Part shown: piece after piece, positions 33,464 through 43,019 of the stretch
Numbering within the stretch: position 1 is the stretch's first letter
How the letters are laid out: each line of letters begins with the position of its first letter
From: Emcibacter sp.
GTDB taxonomy: Bacteria; Pseudomonadota; Alphaproteobacteria; Sphingomonadales; Emcibacteraceae
Direction of reading: 5' to 3'
DNA length: 64,000 bases
Assembly (NCBI GenBank): GCA_021774785.1
Contig: JAJFIQ010000016.1
Span: 1-64,000, forward strand
Made by a program: the position numbers and the translations under genes
The notes under the pieces: generated by a model
Told to the model about the DNA's origin: nothing
The model's database searches: none
What the model saw: only the letters and a program-made list of their open reading frames with translations

Positions 33464-35692
33464 ATGGGAACGGAAATATTTGGTAGAAAAGATATGTCGG
33501 GTAAGGCAAGAAGTTTCAAATTAATTACGGGTACATCATTGATAACAATGATGATGGGTTCTTCACTTGGCGCTTCTTTCGGCCATGCTCAGGGTGGGGA
33601 CGGGGATGAAAATTTTGCTTTTGATGAAATTGTGGTCGTGGCACGTAAACGTAGTGAATCTCTGCAAGATGTTCCGGTAACGGTTACGGCCTTTTCTGGC
33701 CAAGCAATACGGGATGCTGGCATTGAGAGGCCGGCGGATTTTATCGCCCTAACAGCTAATATGACCCTCGTCGAAACAAATAATGCGGGTAGTACCTTCA
33801 TTGTTCTAAGGGGGATCACTCAAAATAGAAATAGTGAACCATCTGTTGCTGTTGTGGTTGACGGTATTCAGCAAATGAGTCCGGCACAATTCAATCAGGA
33901 GCTTTTCGATATTCAACAAATTGAGGTACTTAAAGGACCCCAAGGGGCCCTTTATGGCCGCAATGCTATCGGTGGCGCGATTGTTATTACGACTGAACCG
34001 CCTGCGGATGAATTTGAAGGAAGAGTGAAGGCAGGTATCGAATCTGGTTTTGGTTATAAGGCACAATTATCTGTTGGCGGGCCTGTTTCTGATACTTTAA
34101 AATACAGGTTGTCAGCGGCCATTATTGATACGGATGGTTATATTGAAAATGAATTCCTCAATGAAAAAGCAGACCCCTACAAGGATATATCAATTCGTGG
34201 GAAACTTCTTTGGGAGCCAACGGATAATTTTTCTGCTGACCTAAGAGTTTCTTACTCGGAATTAAGAACTCAGGCTCTTTATTACAATATTGTCAGTGAT
34301 GTTAATGATGTCAGCCTGCCTGTCAGAGTAAATAACCCGGGCCAGGATGATAGAGACGTCATCTCACTTGCCTTAAAAATGCAATATGATTTAGGTGGTG
34401 CTATCCTTACCTCTGTTACGGCATATGAAAGCCTTGAGGAAATATATACGGGCGATGCCTTTGACTTTCTTCCTATTGAAGAATCATTATTCTTCAGTTT
34501 TCTTGGTTTTGATCTAAATCAGAGCCAGTTTCTAGATATGGATGCTTGGAGCCAAGATATAAAAATCAGCTCAGATACAGATGGCGACTTTAGCTGGATC
34601 GTTGGCGCCTATGCCGTTGGCACCAATCGTTATGTATCTACCGGTAATATGGTTGATACCGGTAACGGTGTATTTCCAGTATTCAGAACACCAAGTACCA
34701 ATCCTTTGAACCCACAAGCAACCTTCCTTGCTGATGAGCAGGATAACATCGCTTGGGCGGTTTATGCGGATGCCACTTATCAATTCAGTGACACTTTTGA
34801 GGTCAATGCCTCACTGCGTTATGACGAGGATAAGCGTGAGCAAACGACCTTAACGCCTGAAGGATATCTGCCCAATGTTCCCGGATTTCCTCAAGGGAAA
34901 TTTGGTGAAGTCAGAGAGAGAACATTTACCAAGCTACAGCCTAAAATTACATTTAAATATTCACCTTCTGAAAATTTAAATCTCTTTGCTGGTTTTAGTA
35001 CTGGCTTTAGAAGTGGTGGATTTAACCAAACAGGCGTTGGTGCTATTGCTTTTACAAATAGTATCCTCGGTGTTGATGATGTCTTTGAGGCAGAGGTTGC
35101 CGAAACATTTGAGGTTGGATTTAAAAGTAAATTGTTAAATGGCCGGATGATTTTAAACGGTAGTGTGTTCTCTACGACTTCTGAAAATTCATATTTCTTT
35201 TTATTCTTAGCACAGAACTCGACACAGAACTTGGGTACAGTACCAGAAGGCAAGTTGAAGGGTTTTGAAATTGAGAGCGTCTTTCGTGTAAGCGATGGGT
35301 TAGATATCAATGTTGGATTTGGTTACACGGATAGTGAAATTACTGATTTTCTTAACCCTGCCTGGATAGGCAATAAACTGCCTCAGGTTTCCGAATATAC
35401 ATTGAATGTTGGCGCACAATATACGCACCAAATCAGTGATGATGCCACGATGGTTGCCCGCGTAGATTATCAGCGCATTGGGAATACTTGGTGGGACCTT
35501 GAAAATTCAACGGTAAGAAAGCCAGTGGATTTAGTGGATGCTCGCCTATCAGTAGAATGGGACGATTGGACCGTGACCGCGTGGGCTAAAAACCTTACTG
35601 ATAAACAGTATAATGCTGAGTTCTCACCTGGTGGGTTTGTTTTCAAAGCCAAACCGCGTCGTTATGGTTTGGATATCTCACGAAGTTTCTAA
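33464..35692 (+). CDS. TonB-dependent receptor (no STN domain), substrate uptake for the catabolic island
   Basis: A 742-residue receptor. A long signal sequence ends near FGHAQGG. The TonB-box region reads EIVVVARKRSESLQDVP. The plug contains FIVLRGITQNRN, VVVDGIQQMSP and IEVLKGPQGALYGRNAIGGAI, and the barrel ends GLDISRSF. It lacks the STN domain, so it transports without sigma signalling. It shares an operator-like sequence with the divergent CoA-transferase/citryl-CoA-lyase promoter, so it probably imports the substrate of that pathway. AAGGGAAG lies about 7 bases before the ATG. Confidence 0.95.
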   Translation: MGTEIFGRKDMSGKARSFKLITGTSLITMMMGSSLGASFGHAQGGDGDENFAFDEIVVVARKRSESLQDVPVTVTAFSGQAIRDAGIERPADFIALTANMTLVETNNAGSTFIVLRGITQNRNSEPSVAVVVDGIQQMSPAQFNQELFDIQQIEVLKGPQGALYGRNAIGGAIVITTEPPADEFEGRVKAGIESGFGYKAQLSVGGPVSDTLKYRLSAAIIDTDGYIENEFLNEKADPYKDISIRGKLLWEPTDNFSADLRVSYSELRTQALYYNIVSDVNDVSLPVRVNNPGQDDRDVISLALKMQYDLGGAILTSVTAYESLEEIYTGDAFDFLPIEESLFFSFLGFDLNQSQFLDMDAWSQDIKISSDTDGDFSWIVGAYAVGTNRYVSTGNMVDTGNGVFPVFRTPSTNPLNPQATFLADEQDNIAWAVYADATYQFSDTFEVNASLRYDEDKREQTTLTPEGYLPNVPGFPQGKFGEVRERTFTKLQPKITFKYSPSENLNLFAGFSTGFRSGGFNQTGVGAIAFTNSILGVDDVFEAEVAETFEVGFKSKLLNGRMILNGSVFSTTSENSYFFLFLAQNSTQNLGTVPEGKLKGFEIESVFRVSDGLDINVGFGYTDSEITDFLNPAWIGNKLPQVSEYTLNVGAQYTHQISDDATMVARVDYQRIGNTWWDLENSTVRKPVDLVDARLSVEWDDWTVTAWAKNLTDKQYNAEFSPGGFVFKAKPRRYGLDISRSF

Positions 35693-35733
35693 ACCTATAA
35701 AAGTACAATAATATTTCCTGGAAAGGGTTGTTT

Positions 35734-36333
35734 ATGACTAAAGTTCTTGTTCTTTATCATTCAGGATATGGGCATACTGAAATTATGGCTTCTGCTGTTG
35801 CCGCTGGCGTTCGTTCTGTAGAGGGCGCAGAGGTAGTGATTAAAAGAGTGCCGGAACTGATGGATGCAGAAACTGCGGCGCAATATGGAATGAAAGTTGA
35901 TCAGGAAGCTGAAATTGCGTCCCCCGATGAGCTGGAAAACTATGATGCAATTATTTTCGGAACACCGACAAGATTTGGCAACATGTCCGCTCAAATGCGT
36001 AATTTCCTTGACCAGACGGGGGGGCTGTGGGCCAAAGGTGCTCTTATTGGAAAGGTAGGAAGTGTATTTGCCTCTACCGCAAGTCAACATGGCGGACAGG
36101 AAACGACAATAACATCTTTCCATACATCCCTATTGCATCACGGCATGCTCATAGTGGGTTTGCCCTACTCATGGCCCGGCAACTCAACTATGGATGAAAT
36201 CAGCGGTGGTACACCTTACGGTGCCACGACAATTGCAGGTGGGGACGGGTCTAGACTGCCGAGTGATAATGAACTTGAAGGCGCACGTTTCCAAGGACAG
36301 CATGTGGCACAGATTGCCGCGAAGCTTTCCTAG
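35734..36333 (+). CDS. wrbA: WrbA-type NAD(P)H:quinone oxidoreductase (flavodoxin-like)
   Basis: The ATG at 35734, preceded by GGAAAGGG, is preferred to an in-frame TTG at 35728. The 199-residue protein has the FMN-binding [13 protein letters not shown]. It also has [24 protein letters not shown] and SQHGGQETT, and the family's C-terminal [13 protein letters not shown]. WrbA reduces quinones by two electrons and so avoids semiquinone stress. It follows the receptor after 41 bases and may act on quinones from the pathway encoded upstream, or serve general defence. Confidence 0.93.
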   Translation: MTKVLVLYHSGYGHTEIMASAVAAGVRSVEGAEVVIKRVPELMDAETAAQYGMKVDQEAEIASPDELENYDAIIFGTPTRFGNMSAQMRNFLDQTGGLWAKGALIGKVGSVFASTASQHGGQETTITSFHTSLLHHGMLIVGLPYSWPGNSTMDEISGGTPYGATTIAGGDGSRLPSDNELEGARFQGQHVAQIAAKLS

Positions 36334-36490
36334 TTTGAATTAATGCTGATCGAATTAAGGGAATTATGGGTTGAGGACTTTAAGTATGGCCGCTTTTTTG
36401 ATCTAGCGTGGAAACAGGAATTTTATAACCGCATACAGTGTTAGAAAAATATTCAAATACATAAGTAAATAAATATTAGGAGAGCACATC

Positions 36491-38290
36491 ATGAAGAAAA
36501 TAAAATATGTATCCACAGTAATTCCTGTGATACTGGCATCATTACTATTTTCCTGGACAAGTTGGGGAAATGATGAACTTTTGAAGATGCAGACGGACCC
36601 CAATCAGTGGGTGATGTGGGGAGGCAACTATGCGGGAAACCGTTATAGTGAGCTTGACCAAATTAATGTTAAAAATGCTTCTGAGCTGCAAGTGGCATGG
36701 ACCATGTCAACTGGTGTCCTGCGCGGTCATGAGGGTGGCCCCCTTGTCATTGGCGAGACCATGTATTTACATACCCCCTTTCCCAATAAAGTATTTGCTG
36801 TCAATCTTGCCGACCAGTCAATCATATGGTCATATGAGCCAACACAGGATTCGTCGGTAATTCCGGTGATGTGTTGTGATACGGTCTATCGTGGGCTGGC
36901 ATATGGCAAAGGAAAAATCTTCCTGCAACAGGCGGACACCACACTGGTGGCATTGGACGCCAAGACGGGCAAGAAGATCTGGTCTTTGAAGAATGGTGAT
37001 CCTAAAAAAGGCGAAACCAACACCAATGCTCCAGTGGTGATAAAAAATATGGTGATCACAGGGATCAGTGGTGGTGAATTTGGCGTGCGCGGTTATTTGA
37101 CAGCATACGATACGGAAACCGGCAAGCAATTATGGCGCGGATATAGCACCGGCCCTGATGATGAGATGTTGGTAGACCCTGAAAAAACTACACATATGTT
37201 AAAACCGGTTGGCAAGAATTCCAGCCTGAAAACCTGGAAGGGTGATCAATGGAAAATTGGCGGCGGTACCACATGGGGCTGGTATACTTATGATCCAGAT
37301 CTTAATCTGATTTATTATGGTTCAGGTAATCCCAGCACATGGAATCCGAGCCAACGTCCGGGTGACAATCGCTGGTCAATGGCGATCTGGGCCCGTGATG
37401 CCGATACCGGTATGACAAAGTGGGTTTACCAGATGACCCCTCATGATGAGTGGGATTATGACGGCGTTAATGAGATGATACTGGTAGATCAAAAAATAAA
37501 AGGTAAAATGCGCAAAACACTAGTTCATTTTGACCGCAATGGTTTTGCCTACACTATGGATCGGGTAACCGGCGAGCTTTTGGTGGCCGAAAAATTTGAT
37601 CCTGCCGTCAACTGGGCTACCCATGTTGACATGAAAACCGGACGCCCTCAGGTGGTAGCTAAATACAGTACGGACCAGAATGGTGAAGACGAAGATACGC
37701 AAGGTGTGTGTCCTGCAGCGCTTGGCTCAAAGGACCAGCAGCCCGCTGCTTATTCGCCGCGTACGGGTCTGTTTTATGTGCCTACCAATCATGTCTGTAT
37801 GAACTATGAGCCTTTTGAGGTTTCTTATGCGGCGGGCCAGCCCTATATCGGGGCGACCTTAAGCATGTTCCCGGCGCCTAACAGCCACGGTGGTTTGGGT
37901 AATTTCATAGCATGGGACGCTGATAAGGGCGAGATTGTCTGGTCATTACCTGAGGCCTTCTCTGTCTGGAGTGGTGCGTTGGCAACCGCAGGTGATGTTG
38001 TCTTTTACGGTACGCTTGAAGGCTACCTGAAAGCCATAGACGCTAAAACCGGTAAAGAGCTATATCGCTTTAAAACCCCATCGGGCATTATTGGCAATAT
38101 CAATACCTATACCTATAAAGGCAAACAATATCTGGCCGTACTCTCCGGTGTGGGTGGTTGGGCCGGAATTGGTATGGCTGCGGGACTTGAGGGTGACACC
38201 GAAGGACTTGGAGCTGTGGGTGCTTATCGTAAGTTAAGTGATTACACACAACTCGGTGGAGTTTTAACTGTCTTCACTTTGCCTAAATAA
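36491..38290 (+). CDS. xoxF: XoxF-type lanthanide-dependent PQQ alcohol dehydrogenase
   Basis: A 599-residue periplasmic quinoprotein. The signal peptide ends near WTSWGND, and AGGAG lies upstream of the ATG. The eight-bladed propeller shows repeated AxDAKTGKxxW motifs. The vicinal disulfide over PQQ is Cys128-Cys129 ([12 protein letters not shown]), followed by [13 protein letters not shown] and [17 protein letters not shown]. The catalytic Asp322 is followed by Asp324 (EWDYDGVN). An Asp two residues after the catalytic one marks lanthanide-type XoxF/PedH enzymes, whereas calcium enzymes carry Ala, Ser or Thr there. It oxidises a primary alcohol and passes electrons to a c-type cytochrome. 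The next eight genes are its usual accessory set. Methanol versus longer alcohols is not decided. Confidence 0.93.
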   Translation: MKKIKYVSTVIPVILASLLFSWTSWGNDELLKMQTDPNQWVMWGGNYAGNRYSELDQINVKNASELQVAWTMSTGVLRGHEGGPLVIGETMYLHTPFPNKVFAVNLADQSIIWSYEPTQDSSVIPVMCCDTVYRGLAYGKGKIFLQQADTTLVALDAKTGKKIWSLKNGDPKKGETNTNAPVVIKNMVITGISGGEFGVRGYLTAYDTETGKQLWRGYSTGPDDEMLVDPEKTTHMLKPVGKNSSLKTWKGDQWKIGGGTTWGWYTYDPDLNLIYYGSGNPSTWNPSQRPGDNRWSMAIWARDADTGMTKWVYQMTPHDEWDYDGVNEMILVDQKIKGKMRKTLVHFDRNGFAYTMDRVTGELLVAEKFDPAVNWATHVDMKTGRPQVVAKYSTDQNGEDEDTQGVCPAALGSKDQQPAAYSPRTGLFYVPTNHVCMNYEPFEVSYAAGQPYIGATLSMFPAPNSHGGLGNFIAWDADKGEIVWSLPEAFSVWSGALATAGDVVFYGTLEGYLKAIDAKTGKELYRFKTPSGIIGNINTYTYKGKQYLAVLSGVGGWAGIGMAAGLEGDTEGLGAVGAYRKLSDYTQLGGVLTVFTLPK

Positions 38291-38295
38291 GAAAG

Positions 38296-38724
38296 ATGGT
38301 GGTTTTTTCCGTCTCTCGATACGCCAAGGCCGTGCTTTATAGCATCCCCTTTGTGCTGTTTGTAGAACAGGCCTTGGCCAATGATTTTCCAACGGTTGAC
38401 CGTGCGCTCTTCATTCAGGAGTGCATGGCGCTGGAAAATAGTCATAAATATGAAACTCTGTATGCCTGTTCCTGCAAACTGGATAAAATAGCTGCAGAAA
38501 TGAGCTATAGAGAATTCGTCGAGGCTGACAGCTATCAGCGAATGAGTAATATGCGCGGTGAACGCGGCGGACTGTTTCGCAGTGGCAACAAGCAGGCGCG
38601 GGATATACGCAAGCATTATTCCCAGATCAAGACCCGGGCCGAAGCTGCCTGTTTTCCACAACAAACCAGCCCTCATTCTGCAGCGGACAGTTCGAGAAAA
38701 ACAGACAATATACAGAAAAGATAA
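38296..38724 (+). CDS. Small exported protein of unknown function in the XoxF cluster
   Basis: A 142-residue protein five bases after xoxF. It has a signal peptide (ending near EQALANDF) and three clustered cysteines (IQECMALE, LYACSCKLD). The helical body is charged (MSYREFVEADSYQRMSNMRGE). I do not recognise a named family. The spacing shows it is co-transcribed with xoxF and the cytochrome gene, which follows with no gap. It is probably a periplasmic accessory factor. Confidence 0.75.
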   Translation: MVVFSVSRYAKAVLYSIPFVLFVEQALANDFPTVDRALFIQECMALENSHKYETLYACSCKLDKIAAEMSYREFVEADSYQRMSNMRGERGGLFRSGNKQARDIRKHYSQIKTRAEAACFPQQTSPHSAADSSRKTDNIQKR

Positions 38725-39186
38725 ATGGTAAAATATGATATGTGTATAATTCTAGAATTCGGTAAAATTATATGTCTGGTGACAACATATCTGTTTTTCA
38801 CTTGTAGTATCAGTTTGGGTTCTTCTGAGCAGAATGAGGTGCCTTATCAAGTAGTTTGTGCTGAAGATGGTGGCAAATGCAAGGTGGACAGGGGAACTTA
38901 CAAGGGATGGCGAACCTATCATTCGACCTGCCATGTCTGTCATGCGCAGGATGCTGTTGGCAGCACGTTCGCGCCCAGCCTTCTGGTTCGCCTTAAAGGT
39001 ATGGAAAGGGCAAAATTCATGGATGTGGTTATGAATGGCTTTACCGGTCAAGTTGGTGTCATGCCCGGTTGGAAGGAAGACCCGAATGTAAGCCCAAGGG
39101 TTGATGATCTCTGGCGTTATTTAAAGGCACGTTCAGATGGGGCACTGTCCGCGGGAAAACCAAAGAAACTGCCTAAGAAAAAGTAA
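38725..39186 (+). CDS. xoxG: XoxG/PedF-like cytochrome c, electron acceptor of the quinoprotein
   Basis: A 153-residue monoheme cytochrome c. An N-terminal membrane/signal helix (about 14-32) is followed by the heme site CHVCH (TYHSTCHVCHAQDAVG). A plausible axial Met lies in VGVMPGWKED, and the C-terminal helix is VDDLWRYLKARSDG. It resembles the cytochromes encoded beside XoxF and PQQ ethanol dehydrogenases. It begins immediately after the stop of the preceding gene and precedes the binding-protein gene, the standard order for these clusters. Confidence 0.87.
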   Translation: MVKYDMCIILEFGKIICLVTTYLFFTCSISLGSSEQNEVPYQVVCAEDGGKCKVDRGTYKGWRTYHSTCHVCHAQDAVGSTFAPSLLVRLKGMERAKFMDVVMNGFTGQVGVMPGWKEDPNVSPRVDDLWRYLKARSDGALSAGKPKKLPKKK

Positions 39187-39204
39187 TCTTATGGAGAGCA
39201 AGGA

Positions 39205-40053
39205 ATGTTATTAGGGCGTTGGATCTTTTTTCTGTTGTTCTTAAGTACGGGCATAGCTCGGGCAGAGGACGTATTGCGGGTCTGTTCCGATCCCAATAAT
39301 CTACCCTATTCAAATCGTGCGGAGCAGGGATTCGAAAATAAAATTGCTGAGGTCATCGCGGCTGATCTCAAGCACGACTTGGAATATACGTGGTTTCCTC
39401 AGCGTATGGGCTTTATGCGCAATAGCTTGAAATTCTGGGATGATGAACTGGGACGGTTTCGCTGTGATCTGGTGATCGGCGTGCCGGCAGGGTTCGATAT
39501 ATCCGACACCACCATGTCCTATTATCGATCCTCCTACGCCATTGTGATCAAGGCGCAGGGGCCGCTGAGCCATATCCACAGCGCGGATCAGCTTGCCGGA
39601 CTTGGCGCAGAGCAGAAACAAAATCTCCGGGTTGGCGCCTTTACGCCATCCCCATCTGTAAACTGGATAGATCGCGCCGGTTTTTTCGAAAATACGACCT
39701 ACTACAAGGTCATGACAGGTGATCCTGATTACTATCCGGGGAAAATTATCGAAGAGGAATTGATACCGGGTAAACTGGATATGGTGTTGATCTGGGGCCC
39801 CATAGCCGGTTATTTTTCTAGTATAAATTCTGATGCTGAACTGCGGGTCATTCCACTGATGAGCAGGCCGGGGATGCGCTTTGATTTTGCTATGGCCATG
39901 GGGCTTCGTCGTGGTGAGAAGGTCTGGAAGATGCGCATTGAAAAAGCCATAGCAGACAATCAGCAAGCCATCATGGATATTCTTAAAGAATATCAAGTGC
40001 CACTGATAGAGGGCAAAGGGTCAACCCTGACAGATAACAACGATGATGATTGA
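39205..40053 (+). CDS. xoxJ: XoxJ-like periplasmic binding protein (quinoprotein-associated)
   Basis: A 282-residue protein of the solute-binding-protein fold. A signal peptide ends near STGIARAED. LRVCSDPNNLPYSNRAEQGF, typical of this group, follows, then RCDLVIGVPAGFDI and LDMVLIWGPIAGYFS. This family accompanies PQQ-dependent dehydrogenases without an ABC transporter. XoxJ is thought to help activate or mature XoxF. GGAGAGCAAGG lies upstream of the ATG. Confidence 0.88.
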   Translation: MLLGRWIFFLLFLSTGIARAEDVLRVCSDPNNLPYSNRAEQGFENKIAEVIAADLKHDLEYTWFPQRMGFMRNSLKFWDDELGRFRCDLVIGVPAGFDISDTTMSYYRSSYAIVIKAQGPLSHIHSADQLAGLGAEQKQNLRVGAFTPSPSVNWIDRAGFFENTTYYKVMTGDPDYYPGKIIEEELIPGKLDMVLIWGPIAGYFSSINSDAELRVIPLMSRPGMRFDFAMAMGLRRGEKVWKMRIEKAIADNQQAIMDILKEYQVPLIEGKGSTLTDNNDDD

Positions 40054-40066
40054 GAGAAAATAGCCT

Positions 40067-40630
40067 GTGAAAATTGTTATTATCATTATCTCATTATGTT
40101 TTTCTCCTTTGTTGGTTGCGTCTGTTCTGGCGGACCAGAAACAGGTTATCAAAGAACTCGAAGATTACAGGACGGCTAACTATAAAGCCCCTGTCCCTAT
40201 GACGGTGGCGGGGGCCGGAGTAATTGATACAGCTCTGCAATTACAGGACTTTATGGCTAATAATGATGGGTCTATATTGCTGGATGTATATCCTGCGCCA
40301 CGTAAGCCGGATAATTTACCCAAGACTGGCTTATGGCTTGAACCTAAAAGGCAGACATTACCTGATGCCATATGGCTGGCAAATACCGGCATGGGTGTTT
40401 TGACGGTGAAACTTGACAAACTATTCCAACAGCAGTTGGCCCAGCTTACCGGGGGCGATAAAGACCATATTGTGATTATATTTTGTGAACCAGAATGCTG
40501 GCACTCGTGGAATGCGGCAAAACGTGCGGTATCTTATGGCTATGGCAATGTCCATTGGTACCGTCAGGGAGTAGCGGGTTGGCAAAAGGAAGGCCTTCCC
40601 GTCAGGACAAAAGAACCGGTGCGTCCATGA
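40067..40630 (+). CDS. PQQ-dependent catabolism-associated CXXCW-motif protein (rhodanese-like)
   Basis: A 187-residue exported protein starting with GTG, with its signal peptide ending near ASVLADQ. The defining motif FCEPECWHSWNAAKRAV is followed by VHWYRQGVAGWQKEGLPV, a rhodanese-like end. The family occurs only beside quinoprotein alcohol oxidation genes and its role is undefined. Its stop overlaps the next start (ATGA), so the two are coupled. Confidence 0.88.
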   Translation: MKIVIIIISLCFSPLLVASVLADQKQVIKELEDYRTANYKAPVPMTVAGAGVIDTALQLQDFMANNDGSILLDVYPAPRKPDNLPKTGLWLEPKRQTLPDAIWLANTGMGVLTVKLDKLFQQQLAQLTGGDKDHIVIIFCEPECWHSWNAAKRAVSYGYGNVHWYRQGVAGWQKEGLPVRTKEPVRP

Positions 40631-41508
40631 GATGTGCTTTCTTTGTGCTATTATTATCCTGCTTGACCTGCCTGTCCTCTGCGGCGGAGAAATTAATAAT
40701 TACAGAGGCCGCAGACAATATTTTCATATTTGAGGAAGAGGGGGAAGAGATTTTTTCCACGGAAAGGGCTATGACTTCCTCTGAACGATCAAAAAGTCTG
40801 AGCTGGCCCATAATCAAAGAAAATATTTTTGAGGGAAATCCTGAAATATTTGACGATAATATTATCAGTTTGCATACCCCGAAACGGGCCGATGATGCCG
40901 CGATCGTTCCTATAACTATACAGGCAAATATCGAGCAGAATGACGATTTTTATATTAAAAAAGTCTATCTGGTCATTGACAATAATCCCTCCCCTGTGGC
41001 TGGAACCTTCACCATGTCTAAACTGAACGGCCTTGCCAGCCTGTCAACCAGAGTCAGGGTCAATGCCTATAGTCATGTCAGAGCCATAGCGGAAACCTCG
41101 GATGGCAAGTTGCATATGGCGGTGAATTTTGTCAAAGCTACCGGCGGTTGTTCCGCCCCTGCAGCTTCTGACAGTGAACAGGTCCTGAAAAAACGTGGGA
41201 AAATGAAATTGCGGCAGAAGAAAAACCGGGACATGGTGGAAATACAGTTTATGATCAGTCATCCCAATAACAGTGGCCTGCAAATCAATCAACTTAGCCG
41301 TCACTGGATTCCGGCGGATTACGTTAACGATGTCCGGCTAACCTATAATGATGAAGCTGTTATTTCTTATACGGCAGGTATATCCATGAGTGAAGACCCC
41401 ATGATAAGATTTAATATAAAACCGGAAAAGAATGGTGAATTGTCAGCAGAAGTTAAAGATTCGCAAGGGCGTCAATTCAACCAGAGCTGGGTGATCAACG
41501 TTAAATAA
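40627..41508 (+). CDS. Quinoprotein dehydrogenase-associated SoxYZ-like carrier
   Basis: The start is the ATG at 40627, which overlaps the previous stop. The longest frame would begin at 40495, inside the CXXCW gene. The 293-residue product has a signal peptide (RCAFFVLLLSCLTCLSSAA). A SoxY-like first half carries the conserved GGCSAPA segment, and a SoxZ-like second half follows (MVEIQFMISHPNN). In thiosulfate oxidation, SoxYZ carries sulfur intermediates on a Cys. In quinoprotein clusters the fused form has an unknown role. The gene is part of the xoxF operon. Confidence 0.87.
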   Translation: MRCAFFVLLLSCLTCLSSAAEKLIITEAADNIFIFEEEGEEIFSTERAMTSSERSKSLSWPIIKENIFEGNPEIFDDNIISLHTPKRADDAAIVPITIQANIEQNDDFYIKKVYLVIDNNPSPVAGTFTMSKLNGLASLSTRVRVNAYSHVRAIAETSDGKLHMAVNFVKATGGCSAPAASDSEQVLKKRGKMKLRQKKNRDMVEIQFMISHPNNSGLQINQLSRHWIPADYVNDVRLTYNDEAVISYTAGISMSEDPMIRFNIKPEKNGELSAEVKDSQGRQFNQSWVINVK

Positions 41509-41524
41509 ATTTGGAGATACAGAT

Positions 41525-42478
41525 ATGCCCGTGATAAAAATCAACAATAGAATACTATTATGTTTATGGCTTTTTATTCCGAGCCTGGCAATGGCCGAAC
41601 CCTTCGCCTATGTACCCAATGAAAGGGCCGGGACCATCAGTATTATCAATGTTGAAAGCGACGAAGTGGTATACAGTATGAAGGCAGGCATCAAGCCCCG
41701 GGGCATTGCCGTATCACCAACCAGCGACCGAATTTATGTCAGCGATGGGGAGGCAGGCAAGCTGTTAATTATTGATACCCGTCTCAGGGAGGTGATTGCC
41801 GTGCGGCCGTTGGGCGATTCTCCCGAAGGAGTAAGTGTTTCATCTGATGGCAGGCTCATAGCCGCCGCCGTGGAGGAAGCCAACACCATTATTATTATTG
41901 ATGCGGAATCACTTGAACGGCTGGCCGAAATTTCCGTGAAGGGTGAAAATCCGGAACACGCAGTGTTCAGTCCAGATGGAAAATGGCTTTATGTCAGCGC
42001 AGAAAACACCAACAAGGTGGATGTGATTGATGTGGCAAAACGACAACAGGTTACCATGATTGAGGTCGGAGAACGACCACGGGGAATAGGGTTTTTACCG
42101 GATTCAAGCCGGGCCTATGTGGCTTCCGAGATAGCCAGTATTATCTATGTGATTGATGTCTCAACCCATAGTGTACTTAAAGCGATCGCAGGGGGTAAAT
42201 TTTCTAATGGTGTGGCAGTAAGCCCCGATGGCAAGGCGGTTTATATCTCCAATGGTAAGGACGCTACTGTGTCAGTTATCAATACTGATACCAACAAAAT
42301 CTTTGCTGTTTTACCCGTTGGGAAGCGCCCATGGAATATGGCAATCTCACCTTCGGGGTCCAAGCTTTATGTGGCCAATGGTCGTTCTGACAGTGTCTCT
42401 GTCATTGATACCAACGCACTGAAAAAACTTTATGATATTGCCGTGGAAAGTCGCCCGTGGGGAGTAGTTATAAAATGA
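41525..42478 (+). CDS. PQQ-dependent catabolism-associated YVTN beta-propeller protein
   Basis: A 317-residue exported protein with its signal peptide ending near SLAMAEP. Seven or so YVTN-type blades follow, each about 42 residues, with repeats such as GIAVSPTSDRIYVSDGEAGK and GVAVSPDGKAVYISNGKDAT. This propeller type is a standard companion of quinoprotein alcohol dehydrogenases. GGAGAT lies upstream of the ATG, and its stop overlaps the cytochrome b561-type gene by four bases. Confidence 0.9.
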   Translation: MPVIKINNRILLCLWLFIPSLAMAEPFAYVPNERAGTISIINVESDEVVYSMKAGIKPRGIAVSPTSDRIYVSDGEAGKLLIIDTRLREVIAVRPLGDSPEGVSVSSDGRLIAAAVEEANTIIIIDAESLERLAEISVKGENPEHAVFSPDGKWLYVSAENTNKVDVIDVAKRQQVTMIEVGERPRGIGFLPDSSRAYVASEIASIIYVIDVSTHSVLKAIAGGKFSNGVAVSPDGKAVYISNGKDATVSVINTDTNKIFAVLPVGKRPWNMAISPSGSKLYVANGRSDSVSVIDTNALKKLYDIAVESRPWGVVIK

Positions 42479-43008
42479 CGCCAAGTCGTTATACCAATAC
42501 GGCAGTGGCGTTGCACTGGTTACATGCCGCTCTTATCATTTTTTTGTTGGGCTGGGGCTGGTATATGGTGGAATTGCCCAAAGGTCCAGAACGTGGCTTT
42601 CCATTTTCATTGCATAAATCATTGGGCATGACGGCATTTCTTCTTGCAATTGTCCGCGCCTCGTGGCGTGCCTTTCACCCGCCCGTGCCGATTGCTTCGC
42701 CGACTTATATGGACACCATTGCTAAAAAGATACATTTGTTTTTTTACGTGTTGTTATTTTTGACTCCTGTTATGGGTTTTATGTCGGCATCCTTTACCAC
42801 ACACAAGATGAAATTTTTTGGCCAAGAAATTCCCAAGGCCGGATGGCCAGACCCGGCGATCAACGAATTTTTCAGCCAGCTTCATCAATGGTTTGGCTGG
42901 GGAATTGTTGCCTTTATCATTGGCCATGTTGGCGGCGGGGTGATCCATTCTGTAAAAGATCGTGACGTGCTGAAAAGAATGAAATTAAGGTTTTTGGTAG
43001 ACAGATAG
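42475..43008 (+). CDS. Cytochrome b561-family membrane protein
   Basis: The start is the ATG at 42475 (TPSRYTNTAVALHWLHAALI), overlapping the previous stop; the longer frame from 42457 is not needed. About 177 residues with four membrane helices carry the family's heme-b histidines: VALHWLHA, SLHKSLGM, FSQLHQWFGW and IIGHVGGG. Bacterial b561 proteins of this type exchange electrons between quinone and periplasmic donors. Here it could link alcohol oxidation to the quinone pool. Confidence 0.9.
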   Translation: MTPSRYTNTAVALHWLHAALIIFLLGWGWYMVELPKGPERGFPFSLHKSLGMTAFLLAIVRASWRAFHPPVPIASPTYMDTIAKKIHLFFYVLLFLTPVMGFMSASFTTHKMKFFGQEIPKAGWPDPAINEFFSQLHQWFGWGIVAFIIGHVGGGVIHSVKDRDVLKRMKLRFLVDR

Positions 43009-43019
43009 GGAAGTTTAGA

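Noticed and set aside
39310-39996. 228-codon minus-strand ORF opposite xoxJ
   Set aside because: Lies wholly antisense to a well-supported periplasmic binding protein and has no ribosome-binding site or recognisable domain.
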